Source: an uncultured Porphyromonadaceae bacterium
Lineage (GTDB): Bacteria; Bacteroidota; Bacteroidia; Bacteroidales; Muribaculaceae
Direction of reading: 5' to 3'
DNA: 64,000 nucleotides
Assembly: GCA_900545955.1 (NCBI GenBank)
Contig: URAU01000009.1
Span: 52,168-116,167 of the forward strand
Shown one piece after another: positions 16,373 to 25,443 of this stretch. The position numbers and the translations under genes are program-made. How positions within the stretch are numbered: position 1 is the stretch's first letter; each line of letters starts with the position of its first letter. The notes under the pieces were generated by a model that was not told the DNA's origin, did no database searches, and saw only the letters and a list, made by a program, of their open reading frames with translations.

Positions 16373-17917
16373 ATGGCACAACAGGAAGATGTGTTTAAGA
16401 AAATTGTATCCCACGCCAAAGAGTATGGGTTTGTGTTTCAGTCCAGCGAAATCTACGACGGCCTCGCTGCCGTCTACGATTACGGCCAGAACGGCGTAGA
16501 ACTGAAAAACAACATCAAACGCTACTGGTGGGAAGCAATGACGCTTCTCAACGAGAATATCGTGGGCATCGACTCGGCCATCTTCATGCATCCCACCATA
16601 TGGAAGGCATCGGGCCACGTCGACGCATTCAACGACCCCCTGATCGACAACCGCGACTCGAAAAAGCGCTACCGCGCCGACGTACTTATCGAAGAGCAGA
16701 TTGCCAAAATCGACGAGAAAATCGAGAAAGAGGTGGCTAAAGCCGCCAAGCGCTTCGGCGACAGCTTCGACGAAGCCCTCTTCCGCCAGACCAACCCCCG
16801 AGTGGTAGAGCATCAGACCAAGCGCGACGCCCTCCATCAGCGTTTCTCCGACGCCATGAACGCCAACGATCTCGACGAGCTCCGTCAGATTATCATCGAC
16901 GAGGAGATAGTAGATCCCATCAGCGGCACCAAGAACTGGACCGACGTGCGTCAGTTCAACCTTATGTTCAAAACCGAAATGGGCTCCACCGCCGACGGCG
17001 CCATGACCGTATACCTGCGCCCCGAAACCGCCCAGGGCATCTTCGTGAACTACCTCAACGTGCAGAAAACCGGCCGCATGCGCATCCCATTCGGCATCGC
17101 CCAGATAGGCAAGGCTTTCCGCAACGAGATTGTAGCCCGTCAGTTCATATTCCGCATGCGCGAATTCGAGCAGATGGAAATGCAGTTCTTCGTTCGCCCC
17201 GGCTCCGAGCTCGAATGGTTTAAGAAATGGAAGGAGACTCGCCTGAAATGGCACAAGGCCCTCGGCCTCGGCGACGAAAAGTACCGCTACCACGACCACG
17301 AGAAGCTGGCCCACTATGCCAACGCTGCCACCGACATCGAATTCCAGATGCCCTTCGGATTCAAGGAAGTGGAAGGCATCCACTCACGCACCAACTTCGA
17401 CCTCTCGCAGCATGAGAAATTCTCGGGCAAGAAAATCCAGTACTTCGACCCTGAGCTCAACGAGAGCTATATCCCCTACGTAATCGAGACCTCGATCGGC
17501 GTTGACCGCATGTTCCTCTCCGTGCTCTGCTCGAGCTACGAGGAGCAGACTCTCGAAGGCGGCGAGACCCGCGTGGTGCTCCATCTTCCCGAAGCCCTCG
17601 CTCCGGTGAAATGCGCCGTAATGCCGCTCGTGCGCAAGGACGGCCTCCCCGAAAAGGCCCGCGAAATAGTCAACGACCTCAAGTTCGACTTCAATACCCA
17701 CTACGAGGAGAAGGACTCCATCGGCAAGCGCTACCGCCGCCAGGACGCCATCGGCACCCCCTTCTGCATCACAGTAGACCATCAGACACTTGAGGACAAT
17801 ACCGTAACCCTGCGTGAACGCGACTCGATGGAGCAGAAGCGCGTGGCCATCTCCGACCTCCACTCCCTTATCCACGACCGCGTAAGCCTCAACTCGCTCC
17901 TGCGCAAACTCGGTTGA
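16373..17917 (+). CDS. glyS: glycyl-tRNA synthetase (homodimeric type)
   Basis: 514 residues, the eukaryote/archaea-like alpha2 type used by Bacteroidota, not the bacterial alpha2beta2 enzyme. Class II motifs: motif 1 region LRPETAQGIFVNYLNV, motif 2 FRNEIVARQFIFRMREFEQMEMQFF, motif 3 SIGVDRMFLSVL. The C-terminal anticodon-binding domain runs from about residue 410 (LAPVKCAVMPLV) to the end (VSLNSLLRKL). It charges tRNA-Gly with glycine. Long 5' leader (about 95 nt) shows no T-box. Confidence 0.97.
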   Translation: MAQQEDVFKKIVSHAKEYGFVFQSSEIYDGLAAVYDYGQNGVELKNNIKRYWWEAMTLLNENIVGIDSAIFMHPTIWKASGHVDAFNDPLIDNRDSKKRYRADVLIEEQIAKIDEKIEKEVAKAAKRFGDSFDEALFRQTNPRVVEHQTKRDALHQRFSDAMNANDLDELRQIIIDEEIVDPISGTKNWTDVRQFNLMFKTEMGSTADGAMTVYLRPETAQGIFVNYLNVQKTGRMRIPFGIAQIGKAFRNEIVARQFIFRMREFEQMEMQFFVRPGSELEWFKKWKETRLKWHKALGLGDEKYRYHDHEKLAHYANAATDIEFQMPFGFKEVEGIHSRTNFDLSQHEKFSGKKIQYFDPELNESYIPYVIETSIGVDRMFLSVLCSSYEEQTLEGGETRVVLHLPEALAPVKCAVMPLVRKDGLPEKAREIVNDLKFDFNTHYEEKDSIGKRYRRQDAIGTPFCITVDHQTLEDNTVTLRERDSMEQKRVAISDLHSLIHDRVSLNSLLRKLG

Positions 17918-17970
17918 ACCCTGAGACCTGAATTATAAGATTTCACCATCTCTCTAAACATAAATTGAAA

Positions 17971-18564
17971 ATGAACACTAAAACAATTACCATAGGAGCC
18001 ATTCTCCTTATCGTAATCCTGCTTTTCGCCGGCGGCTGCTCAAGCTACAACGGCATGGTCGACGCCGATCAGGCAGTAAGCAAGCAATGGGGCCAGGTTG
18101 AGAGCCAGTATCAGCGTCGCTCCGACCTCATTCCCAACCTTGTAAGCACCGTCAAGGGCTACGCCGCCCACGAAAGCGGCACACTGGAGAAGGTGACCGA
18201 AGCCCGCGCTAAAGCCGGCTCCATCACCCTGACCGCCGACGAGCTCACTCCCGAAAACATGGCCCGCTTCCAGCAGGCCCAGAACGAGCTCTCCGGTGCC
18301 CTGAAATCGCTTCTTGCTGTTTCCGAAGCCTACCCAGACCTCAAGGCCAACGAAAACTTCCTCGATTTGCAGAAGCAGCTTGAAGGCACCGAAAACCGTA
18401 TCGCAACCGAGCGCATGCGCTTCAACGAGGCTGTCGAGAAATACAATCTCAAGGTGCTCCGCTTCCCCGGCAATATCTGGGCCGGAATCTTCGGATTCGA
18501 CCGCAAGGATATGTTCAAGGCCGACGAAGGCGCGCAAAACGCTCCTAAAGTGAGCTTCGACTGA
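17971..18564 (+). CDS. LemA family protein
   Basis: 197 residues from ATG at 17971 (an upstream TTG adds two residues and is rejected). One N-terminal membrane segment (TITIGAILLIVILLFAGG) ends in GCS, a possible lipobox. The rest is the LemA four-helix domain (PF04011): NGMVDADQAVSKQWGQVESQYQRRSDLIPNLVSTVKGYA, then EKYNLKVLRFPGNIWAGIFGF. LemA proteins are membrane-anchored, of unclear function, often beside TPM/YgcG or peptidases; no such partner is here. It is followed after 35 bp by an FKBP lipoprotein. Confidence 0.92.
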   Translation: MNTKTITIGAILLIVILLFAGGCSSYNGMVDADQAVSKQWGQVESQYQRRSDLIPNLVSTVKGYAAHESGTLEKVTEARAKAGSITLTADELTPENMARFQQAQNELSGALKSLLAVSEAYPDLKANENFLDLQKQLEGTENRIATERMRFNEAVEKYNLKVLRFPGNIWAGIFGFDRKDMFKADEGAQNAPKVSFD

Positions 18565-18599
18565 TTCAATCCCCCAACATCCAGACATCTCCACCCCAA

Positions 18600-19154
18600 G
18601 TGAAAAAATTATTCCATCTACTCGGAGTCGTCTCGCTGGCGCTTCTGTCAGCCTGCGGAGGCGACGACGACAACGAGGTGAATCTCGAGCAATACAAGGC
18701 CTGGCACGATGAAAACATCGCATGGCTCAACAAGGAAACCGTAAAAACCGACCCCGACGGCGACGGCCTTTTCTACGAGGACATCGTGCCGGTATGGGCG
18801 CAGGGCCAGACCATCTATATGCACTGGTTCAACGACCGCAGCAAGACGGCCATGAACCTCGTGCCCGACCTCACCTCGACCATACAGGCCTATTATGAAG
18901 GGCGCCTGTGCGACGGCACCGTCTTCGACAAGTCGGAGAATCTCTCCGCCAAGATTCTTACCGTCAAGGTAAGCGGTCTGATTCAGGGATGGCAGATTGC
19001 CCTGCAGCAGATGCATGTGGGCGACACCGTCCAGGTCGTCATCCCTTATCAGCTGGCCTACGGCGTAAGCGGCTCAGGAAGCATTCCACCTTACTCGGCG
19101 TTGAAATTCAACATGCGCCTGGTCAACATACCCTACTACGAGGTGAAGCCCTGA
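18600..19154 (+). CDS. FKBP-type peptidyl-prolyl isomerase lipoprotein
   Basis: 184 residues with a GTG start at 18600 (GTGAAAAAATTA). Signal peptide with lipobox LLSACG, then an acidic GGDDDNE stretch that in Bacteroidota can act as surface-export signal. The FKBP domain covers about residues 75-180: YYEGRLCDGTVFDKSE, VSGLIQGWQIALQQMHVGD, VIPYQLAYGVSGSGSIPPYSALKFNM. These match the FKBP active-site loops. It isomerises prolyl bonds during folding of exported proteins. The N-terminal 70 residues are an additional segment with no known fold. Confidence 0.9.
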   Translation: MKKLFHLLGVVSLALLSACGGDDDNEVNLEQYKAWHDENIAWLNKETVKTDPDGDGLFYEDIVPVWAQGQTIYMHWFNDRSKTAMNLVPDLTSTIQAYYEGRLCDGTVFDKSENLSAKILTVKVSGLIQGWQIALQQMHVGDTVQVVIPYQLAYGVSGSGSIPPYSALKFNMRLVNIPYYEVKP

Positions 19155-19263
19155 CCGGCGCGCCGTCAACTCCGCTCCCGCATCAGAAAATCCCGAAAAT
19201 CAGGCAAAACCACATAAAAGCTGTTAACACGGCTAAGGTTTGGCAAGATTTTTGTAGCATACA

Positions 19264-19307
19264 GTTGTTATCATTAGGTACTCCACCTACTGATAACAAC
19301 TTTTTTT
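19264..19307 (+). terminator. hairpin with T-run just upstream of the TPR gene
   Basis: GTTGTTATCA pairs perfectly with TGATAACAAC around a 17-nt loop and is followed by seven T. It sits 109 bp past the FKBP stop but only 20 bp before the next ATG, so it either terminates the FKBP transcript or attenuates the TPR gene. Confidence 0.8.
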
Positions 19308-19326
19308 GTTGCCTTAATAAGACTTA

Positions 19327-21627
19327 ATGGACAAGACTTTATTTTCAGATACACGAGCCCGCATCGAGCGCTACGTAGCCTCCAACCGCCTCAAGGACGC
19401 CTTCGAGACCGTTGCAACGCTTGCCGCCGGGCTCTCCAACCGAAAAATCGGCAATGAGATTGCCGCCGCCGAGCAGAGCTACCACTATATGCTCGACTAC
19501 GCCATGCAAGGCGCCGACGATCCCGGCCGCGCCGAAATGGCACGCGACCTCGGTGCCCGAATCCTCGCCCTCACCGACCGCCTCGAACGCGAATACCTCA
19601 GCCGCGACACCCCCTCTCTATATTACTCCACCCTCCGCTACGAAGCTACGCAGCAACAGGACTCGATTCCATCGCTGCTCGAGGCCTACCGCGAAGCCAC
19701 GGCCGAAGGGTCGATGTTCAACTTCGTGGTGAGCGGTGCCCATTCCGAAAAGCTACGCGAGCGTCTTGCCGAGCGCGAGCGCCTGGAGCGCCGCATATTC
19801 AACCGCGTATGGACCGTTCACCCGCTCTCAGGCGCTCAGACCGAGGCTCTGGCAAATGCCCTGGCCGACGCTTCGCTCCCGCCGGAGTTCCGCATACTTC
19901 TTGTCTGGGCCATCACCCTCGGAGGCCTTAACTATTACGACGAGTACCGGCTGCAGCTCCTGCTCGACTGCTACGCCGATACCCTGCGCCCCGACCGCAA
20001 CATGACCCTACCGGAGGGGGCCGTCGAGCGGCTGTCGGCTGCGGCAATCGTCGGCGCCCTTCTGCTTATGCATCGCGGACGTCGCCGTGGCTTCTCACCC
20101 AAAACGCTCACACGCATCGACGTGCTCCTGTCGGACGGCCACACCCTTGAGTCGGATATCCGCACCTGCTACCTCGAGTTTGCAAAGACTATCGACACCG
20201 ACCGCATCTCGCGTAAGATTACCGACGAGATAGTGCCCGAAATGCTCAAGCTCAAACCGCAGATCGACAAGCAGATGAAGCAAGGGAATCTCGAAAGCCT
20301 CGATCCGGAGGAAATCGAGGAGAACCCGGAATGGCGCGAAATGCTCGAAAACTCCGGCCTCGCCGACAAGCTCAAGGAGATGAGCGAGATTCAGGAAGAG
20401 GGTGGCGACGTAATGATGGGTACGTTCGCCCACCTCAAGACCTTCCCCTTCTTCAACGATCCATACGGATGGTTTCTCCCCTTCCATACCGACTTCTCTG
20501 AATTTGCCGGCGACGGAGCGGCTCTATACCAGTCCATGGCCGACATCATCGCCAAGGCGCCATTTCTCTGCGACAGCGATAAATTCTCATTCATGCTGTC
20601 GCTCAAGCAGGTGCCCCAGGCCCAGCGCGACATGATGATGCAGCAGTTCCGCGCCCAGGGCGACCAACTGGCCGAAATCCAGGCCGCATCGCTCTCCGTA
20701 AGGGAACCACGCACCAATGCCATCAACAAGACCGTGCAGAACGCCTTCCGCTTCTTCCGCCTCTTCCGCCGCAAAGGTGAATTCTTCAATCCATTCTCCG
20801 CAGGCGTGAACCTCGTGGAAATCGACGCCCTCAAACCGGTGGTAATCCGCATGGACATCATGCCGCTGGTAGGCGAGTTCTATTTCTCCCACGGCTACTA
20901 TCCGCAGGCCATCGACGCATTCAAGGCTATGGCTGCCGACTCCTCGTTCGCACCCGACGACCAGTTCTATCAGAAACTCGGCTACGCCTACCAGAAGTCA
21001 GGCGATACGGCCGAGGCAATCCGTTGCTATCTGCGAGCCGAAATGCTCAACTCCGGAAGCGACTGGACGCTGACACGTCTGGCCCATCTTCTTCTGGCCG
21101 ACGGACAACCTGCGGAGGCCCTGAAACGCTATCTCGAACTTGAGCGCCGCAAACCCGGAAAAGCGGCCACAGCTCTTGCAATCGGCCGCTGCCACCTTGC
21201 CCTGGGCGATAACGACCGCGCGCTTCAGGCCTTCTTCAAAGCCGAATATCTCGGTGGCAAACCCGAAAAGACTCTGCGCCCTCTGGCATGGACGCTCCTT
21301 ATCTCCCACGATTTCGAGCGCGCCCACAAATATTTCGAGAAGGTGATGCTCAACCTCGCCCCTATCGCCGACGACTACCTCAACATGGGGCATCTCGCCC
21401 TGGCCGAAGGGCGCCTGCGTGAGGCACTCAACTTCTATTCGCTCAACATCTCGATGCGAACCGAGGCTCCCGCTACAGCCTCATCCGGCGAACATCCATA
21501 CAACAGGCGCACCGCCATCGACTCGCTCATAGCCGACATAAACCAGGACCTCCCCACACTCACGGCGCTGGGTGTCGACCCCACGCTCGTGCCCCTGCTT
21601 ATCGACTCGCTCCTCTACTCCATCTGA
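19327..21627 (+). CDS. tetratricopeptide-repeat protein
   Basis: 766 residues, cytoplasmic (no signal peptide). The N-terminal 500 residues are mostly alpha-helical without recognised motif. TPR motifs run from about 520 to 720, for example YFSHGYYPQAIDAFKAMAAD, KLGYAYQKSGDTAEAIRCYLRA, RLAHLLLADGQPAEALKRYLEL, AIGRCHLALGDNDRALQAFFKA and HLALAEGRLREALNFYSLN. It is probably a scaffold for protein-protein contacts; partners are unknown. The short spacing to the upstream terminator-like hairpin is unusual. Confidence 0.85.
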   Translation: MDKTLFSDTRARIERYVASNRLKDAFETVATLAAGLSNRKIGNEIAAAEQSYHYMLDYAMQGADDPGRAEMARDLGARILALTDRLEREYLSRDTPSLYYSTLRYEATQQQDSIPSLLEAYREATAEGSMFNFVVSGAHSEKLRERLAERERLERRIFNRVWTVHPLSGAQTEALANALADASLPPEFRILLVWAITLGGLNYYDEYRLQLLLDCYADTLRPDRNMTLPEGAVERLSAAAIVGALLLMHRGRRRGFSPKTLTRIDVLLSDGHTLESDIRTCYLEFAKTIDTDRISRKITDEIVPEMLKLKPQIDKQMKQGNLESLDPEEIEENPEWREMLENSGLADKLKEMSEIQEEGGDVMMGTFAHLKTFPFFNDPYGWFLPFHTDFSEFAGDGAALYQSMADIIAKAPFLCDSDKFSFMLSLKQVPQAQRDMMMQQFRAQGDQLAEIQAASLSVREPRTNAINKTVQNAFRFFRLFRRKGEFFNPFSAGVNLVEIDALKPVVIRMDIMPLVGEFYFSHGYYPQAIDAFKAMAADSSFAPDDQFYQKLGYAYQKSGDTAEAIRCYLRAEMLNSGSDWTLTRLAHLLLADGQPAEALKRYLELERRKPGKAATALAIGRCHLALGDNDRALQAFFKAEYLGGKPEKTLRPLAWTLLISHDFERAHKYFEKVMLNLAPIADDYLNMGHLALAEGRLREALNFYSLNISMRTEAPATASSGEHPYNRRTAIDSLIADINQDLPTLTALGVDPTLVPLLIDSLLYSI

Positions 21628-21714
21628 ACCGACCGCCCTCCGGGTGTGTTTGTTACTTCGGAAGACTTCTGTTGACTTCCGAGAACTTACAACCTATAAA
21701 TCCTCACGACAATT

Positions 21715-22308
21715 ATGGATACAATCCGACTTCCCCGCCCTGCTACCTCGACGCCTGTCGAGACCGCCATGGCCGCCCGCCATACCTCACGCGAATTCGC
21801 CGCGCGCGAACTCTCCGACCAGCATCTGTCCGACCTCCTGTGGGCCATGTATGGCGTGAACCGTCCCGACGGCAAGCGCACCGTGCCCGCATCGATGGGC
21901 CTCTACATCCTCGACATCTACGTAGTGCGACCCGACGGCATCTATCTCTTCAACCCCGAAAATACTACCCTCGAACCGCGCCTTGAAGGCGATCACCGCG
22001 CCCTGGCCGGCGCCCAGGAATTTGTGGCTACCGCCCCGCTCAGCGTAGTGATATACGCCGACTTCGACCGCTTCAAAATCAACGATCCGCAGCTCGCGCC
22101 GCTCGTAGAACCATTCAAGATGCCCTCAGCCTACCTCGACGCCGGTGCTGCCGCCGAAAATGCCTACCTTTTCTGTGCATCGCAGGGCATCAACGCAGTG
22201 GAGCGGCTTATGGTCGACGAAAAGGCCTTCTCTGCCGCACTCAGCCTCCCCGCCTCCAACCGCATGATGGTCGGCCTCACCTTCGGTTATCCTCCCGCCG
22301 AAGCCTAA
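21715..22308 (+). CDS. nitroreductase-family protein (SagB/ThcOx-like)
   Basis: 197 residues. Starts with an FMN-binding motif of the family (AARHTSREFAARELSDQHLSDLLWAMYGVNR), followed by ASMGLYILDIYVVRPDGIYLFNP. The C-terminal part has AYLDAGAAAENAYLFCASQGINAV and ends GLTFGYPP. These match the nitroreductase fold group in which SagB-like enzymes sit. The substrate is unknown. No peptide-cyclodehydratase partner lies nearby, so it is more likely a housekeeping oxidoreductase. The terminator at 22333-22368 follows. Confidence 0.85.
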   Translation: MDTIRLPRPATSTPVETAMAARHTSREFAARELSDQHLSDLLWAMYGVNRPDGKRTVPASMGLYILDIYVVRPDGIYLFNPENTTLEPRLEGDHRALAGAQEFVATAPLSVVIYADFDRFKINDPQLAPLVEPFKMPSAYLDAGAAAENAYLFCASQGINAVERLMVDEKAFSAALSLPASNRMMVGLTFGYPPAEA

Positions 22309-22332
22309 ATCAACACAGACGATATAAAACGA

Positions 22333-22368
22333 CAGCGCCGTGTCAACCAATCGGTTAACACGGCGCCG
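22333..22368. terminator. bidirectional terminator between convergent genes
   Basis: CAGCGCCGTGTCAACC pairs with GGTTAACACGGCGCCG around AATC, with TATTTATTAG after it. It separates the nitroreductase from the convergent secreted-protein gene. Confidence 0.85.
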
Positions 22369-22408
22369 TATTTATTAGAGTTCCTGATATATCCGGGAAA
22401 TCAAATGC

Positions 22409-25372
22409 TTACTGCTTTACGACCTTCTTGCCGCCACGGATGTAGAGGCCGGCGGGAAGTTCCTCCCAGCTTTCGGTCAGGCGGATGCCCTGCAGGTTAT
22501 AGATTTCCTTATCTGCATCGGCGCCATCGGCAGCCACATTCTCAACGCCCAGCGAAGAGTCGAGGGTGAAAGTCTGGTCCACATTGTTGGCGAGCTGCTG
22601 ATAGCCGTCGAGCCCGAACGCATAGGTCATGATGCTCAGCGTATATACGCCGTCGGCCGTGGGTGCGGGGTCAAACTCGAGGTCGAAAGTGGGATAATCG
22701 GCAGTAACGGGGGTAACCGACTTCGGACGCTGATTATAGGTATAATCACTGTTCTTGAGCGAAATTCCATACTCGGAATTCAGCTCGGCGGTTGTAGCTT
22801 CGGGGAACGCGATGCGGATGGTTGCAAGGCTTGCCACCGGTTCGTCGGTCTTGGTAAGGAACTCAACGGTATAGTTGATGGCCTCTACGATGGTCCAGGT
22901 GTGGCTGATGGCGGGGCAAGGCTTACCGGAAACCGTGAGAGCACCCTCGGCGATGGTCAGAGTCATCACACCGGTCTTATTCAGGAAGCGGGTGCCGAAC
23001 ACATTGAAGAGCACCATATTGTTGCCTTCGGCGTAAACCTCGAAATCAGTACCATATTCCATAATGGCGTCGTCGAGTTTGAGTGTGATGTCGGCGTTGT
23101 CGTAGTTGATGGCAGCCTGTTTGCCCTCCTCGAAGATAATGGCAAGATAATAGCCTTCCGACGATGCGAAAATCTCCTCATCGACAGGATCGAAGCTGTA
23201 GAGAATTTCGCCACCGGGGGTCTCCATGTTGAATATTGCCATAATCTCGGGATTCGTCTTGCCGTCGACGGTAAACACTCCTTCAGGTATATAGAAACGA
23301 TAAGTGCCGTCGACACTCGGAGTCATCTGAGGCTTAATCTCGAAAGTAGGATGTTCAGCATCCTCAACGGCATTGACTTCAAAGCCCCAGGCAGCATAAT
23401 TGTTGCCGCTCATAAGCATCATGTCGCCTTCCATACCTTCGACTAACGAAGCGGTAGTAGCCTCGTCGAATGCGATGACGATAGTTTCAAGCGATTCCAC
23501 GGTCTCGCCGTTGGCAGGGATGAGAGTATACTTGCCGTCGTAAACCTCGGCCACCTTGCTGAGAGTAACGGTGTGAAGTTCGCCGTCGGTTGTGAAAGTG
23601 TATGTACCGTCGGCATCGAGAGTCACCTCGTCGCCGTCGTAGAGCATGGTGGTCTTCTCGGCAGGTTTCACCACAACCTCGGTGCCGTCGTATACCGAAA
23701 GTGTATTGCTGATCTCCGGGTCGTGCTTCAATACCTTGTCGTAGGTTACCTCGGCGGTTGCGCCGTCGTTGAGGAAGAATTTTACATCACCCTTGGCGTG
23801 GGTTTTGCCGTCGGCGAAAATACGGGCAACACTGCCGTTCTTCACGGGAACGTCCACAAAGCGGCCGTAGTCGTCGGCCGTCTGGGCCACATCGTCGCAA
23901 AGCACACTCATCGACTGAACCTCACCAAGCGCACGGATAATAACCGGAGCCTCATATTCGAGGTTGAAGTTGTACTCGTTGTAGCCGGGTTTCAGAACGG
24001 TACGGGTGCTTGCGCCGTACTTCGAGGAGGAGTCGATGCGAACGGTACTCTCCGGACCTGCGTAGTAAACCCAGGCCTTCGAGTCGGGAGCCGTCGGAGC
24101 TGCCACCACGTAGATGGTCTCTCCGGAGTAGCCGGACTCGATCACACTGCTGAGGTTGGCGCCACGGGTGTGGCTGATGAAATAGCCGTCTTTTTCCGAC
24201 ACCTGAATGCCATTGTAGCGCAGGCTATAGGTAAGAGTGAATTTTTTTGCGGTCGCGGCAGCGATAGTGTACGCACCGTCGAGAACCGAGCCGCTCTCCG
24301 TAGCCTGCTTCATCACGATTTCTTCAGCCACATCCTCGCCGTTTTCAAGAGGAAGTTCCACCCCGTCGAGACCGTTGCCGGCAATAATTTTAACGCCTTC
24401 GGGATTTACGACATATGCCGTGATGGTGCGGGTGCCGTATTCGCGCTCTGCGACATCAAATTTCAAAACGCCGGTCTTATCAGCTTCGAAACGCACATAG
24501 GGATATTCGTCGCCCTTCACTTCAAGAGCCGTTCCGTCGTAAGTTACGCCATTGATAGTATAGTCGGTGGCATTGAGATTGAACTGCAGGTCGGATTTAG
24601 ACGCCACAGTGAGTTTGCCGTCGGCAATCTCGCTTTCGATGAATTTCGAAGTAGTCCAGTTGCGGATGTTCTTCACTACCTTCTCCATTCCGACGGGAAT
24701 GTCGAGAGTCAGCTCTACATCGTTGCCTAAGGTGGCGGGATCAAATACGGTTACCTCGATATTGTCGCCGGGTGCTACCTCAAACTGATAGCTGTTGGGG
24801 GTGGTGGCAAAGCGGGGAGAAAGTGTTGTGCCGTTTTGCGTAACGGAATATATCGACGTGCCGTAGGCGGTCTGCAGGTCGACCTTCTTGTTTTTGGTCG
24901 AAGCATACGGAATCGTGTTGTCGCCCTCCTTAAGAAGTGCGAGGAAATTCGCATCCGTCTCATTGAATTTGGCTACCGTGATGGCGTCAGCACCGTTGAC
25001 AACCTTAAGGTTGAACGTCTGGTCGAATTCAACCTTATTGAGGTTGACTTTTACGGTTTCACCGCTGAATTTGTAGATACCGCTGATTGAGGTGCTCTTC
25101 TTTTCAGTCTGGGTTGTCGGATCAATCCAGCTTACGAACTCATATCCGTAGTTGGGCATAACTACAACCGAAAACCATTGGTCAGTGGAGGTAACGGTGT
25201 AGCTTGTGGCATCGGCAGGTATGCCTTCGATAATCTTACCTGCTGTTTTCAGCTGCACTGCGCCAGGGATTCCCCATTCGACCGTAACAGAGTAGGTCGT
25301 CTGGGCCTGTCCGAGCTGGGTAATGCCGAGCAACATTACCAGCGTCATCAGACTTTGTAGAATCTTTTTCAT
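22409..25372 (-). CDS. large secreted beta-rich protein with C-terminal sorting motif
   Basis: 987 residues. Signal peptide MKKILQSLMTLVMLLGITQLGQAQ. The first 130 residues resemble a divergent InlB B-repeat (WFSVVVMPNYGYEFVSWIDP). The middle is a long series of beta-sandwich-like segments (two related about 100-residue blocks contain ETIVIAFDEATTASL and ATIRIAFPEATTAEL). The last 30 residues (IYNLQGIRLTESWEELPAGLYIRGGKK) are the classic Bacteroidales C-terminal sorting tail. No catalytic motif is seen; an adhesin or structural surface protein is likely. It is the first-listed member of three adjacent secreted-protein genes on this strand. Confidence 0.78.
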   Translation of the reverse strand: MKKILQSLMTLVMLLGITQLGQAQTTYSVTVEWGIPGAVQLKTAGKIIEGIPADATSYTVTSTDQWFSVVVMPNYGYEFVSWIDPTTQTEKKSTSISGIYKFSGETVKVNLNKVEFDQTFNLKVVNGADAITVAKFNETDANFLALLKEGDNTIPYASTKNKKVDLQTAYGTSIYSVTQNGTTLSPRFATTPNSYQFEVAPGDNIEVTVFDPATLGNDVELTLDIPVGMEKVVKNIRNWTTSKFIESEIADGKLTVASKSDLQFNLNATDYTINGVTYDGTALEVKGDEYPYVRFEADKTGVLKFDVAEREYGTRTITAYVVNPEGVKIIAGNGLDGVELPLENGEDVAEEIVMKQATESGSVLDGAYTIAAATAKKFTLTYSLRYNGIQVSEKDGYFISHTRGANLSSVIESGYSGETIYVVAAPTAPDSKAWVYYAGPESTVRIDSSSKYGASTRTVLKPGYNEYNFNLEYEAPVIIRALGEVQSMSVLCDDVAQTADDYGRFVDVPVKNGSVARIFADGKTHAKGDVKFFLNDGATAEVTYDKVLKHDPEISNTLSVYDGTEVVVKPAEKTTMLYDGDEVTLDADGTYTFTTDGELHTVTLSKVAEVYDGKYTLIPANGETVESLETIVIAFDEATTASLVEGMEGDMMLMSGNNYAAWGFEVNAVEDAEHPTFEIKPQMTPSVDGTYRFYIPEGVFTVDGKTNPEIMAIFNMETPGGEILYSFDPVDEEIFASSEGYYLAIIFEEGKQAAINYDNADITLKLDDAIMEYGTDFEVYAEGNNMVLFNVFGTRFLNKTGVMTLTIAEGALTVSGKPCPAISHTWTIVEAINYTVEFLTKTDEPVASLATIRIAFPEATTAELNSEYGISLKNSDYTYNQRPKSVTPVTADYPTFDLEFDPAPTADGVYTLSIMTYAFGLDGYQQLANNVDQTFTLDSSLGVENVAADGADADKEIYNLQGIRLTESWEELPAGLYIRGGKKVVKQ

Positions 25373-25443
25373 AGATTGCTGTTTGTACCTGATGACGTCA
25401 TTTAAACGACTTCAATAAAAGGTGGTGAATAAAAATTGGTTAA

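Noticed and set aside
21715..22308. Azoline-type RiPP modification (SagB)
   Set aside because: The nitroreductase has no cyclodehydratase or precursor partner; it is more likely a stand-alone oxidoreductase.
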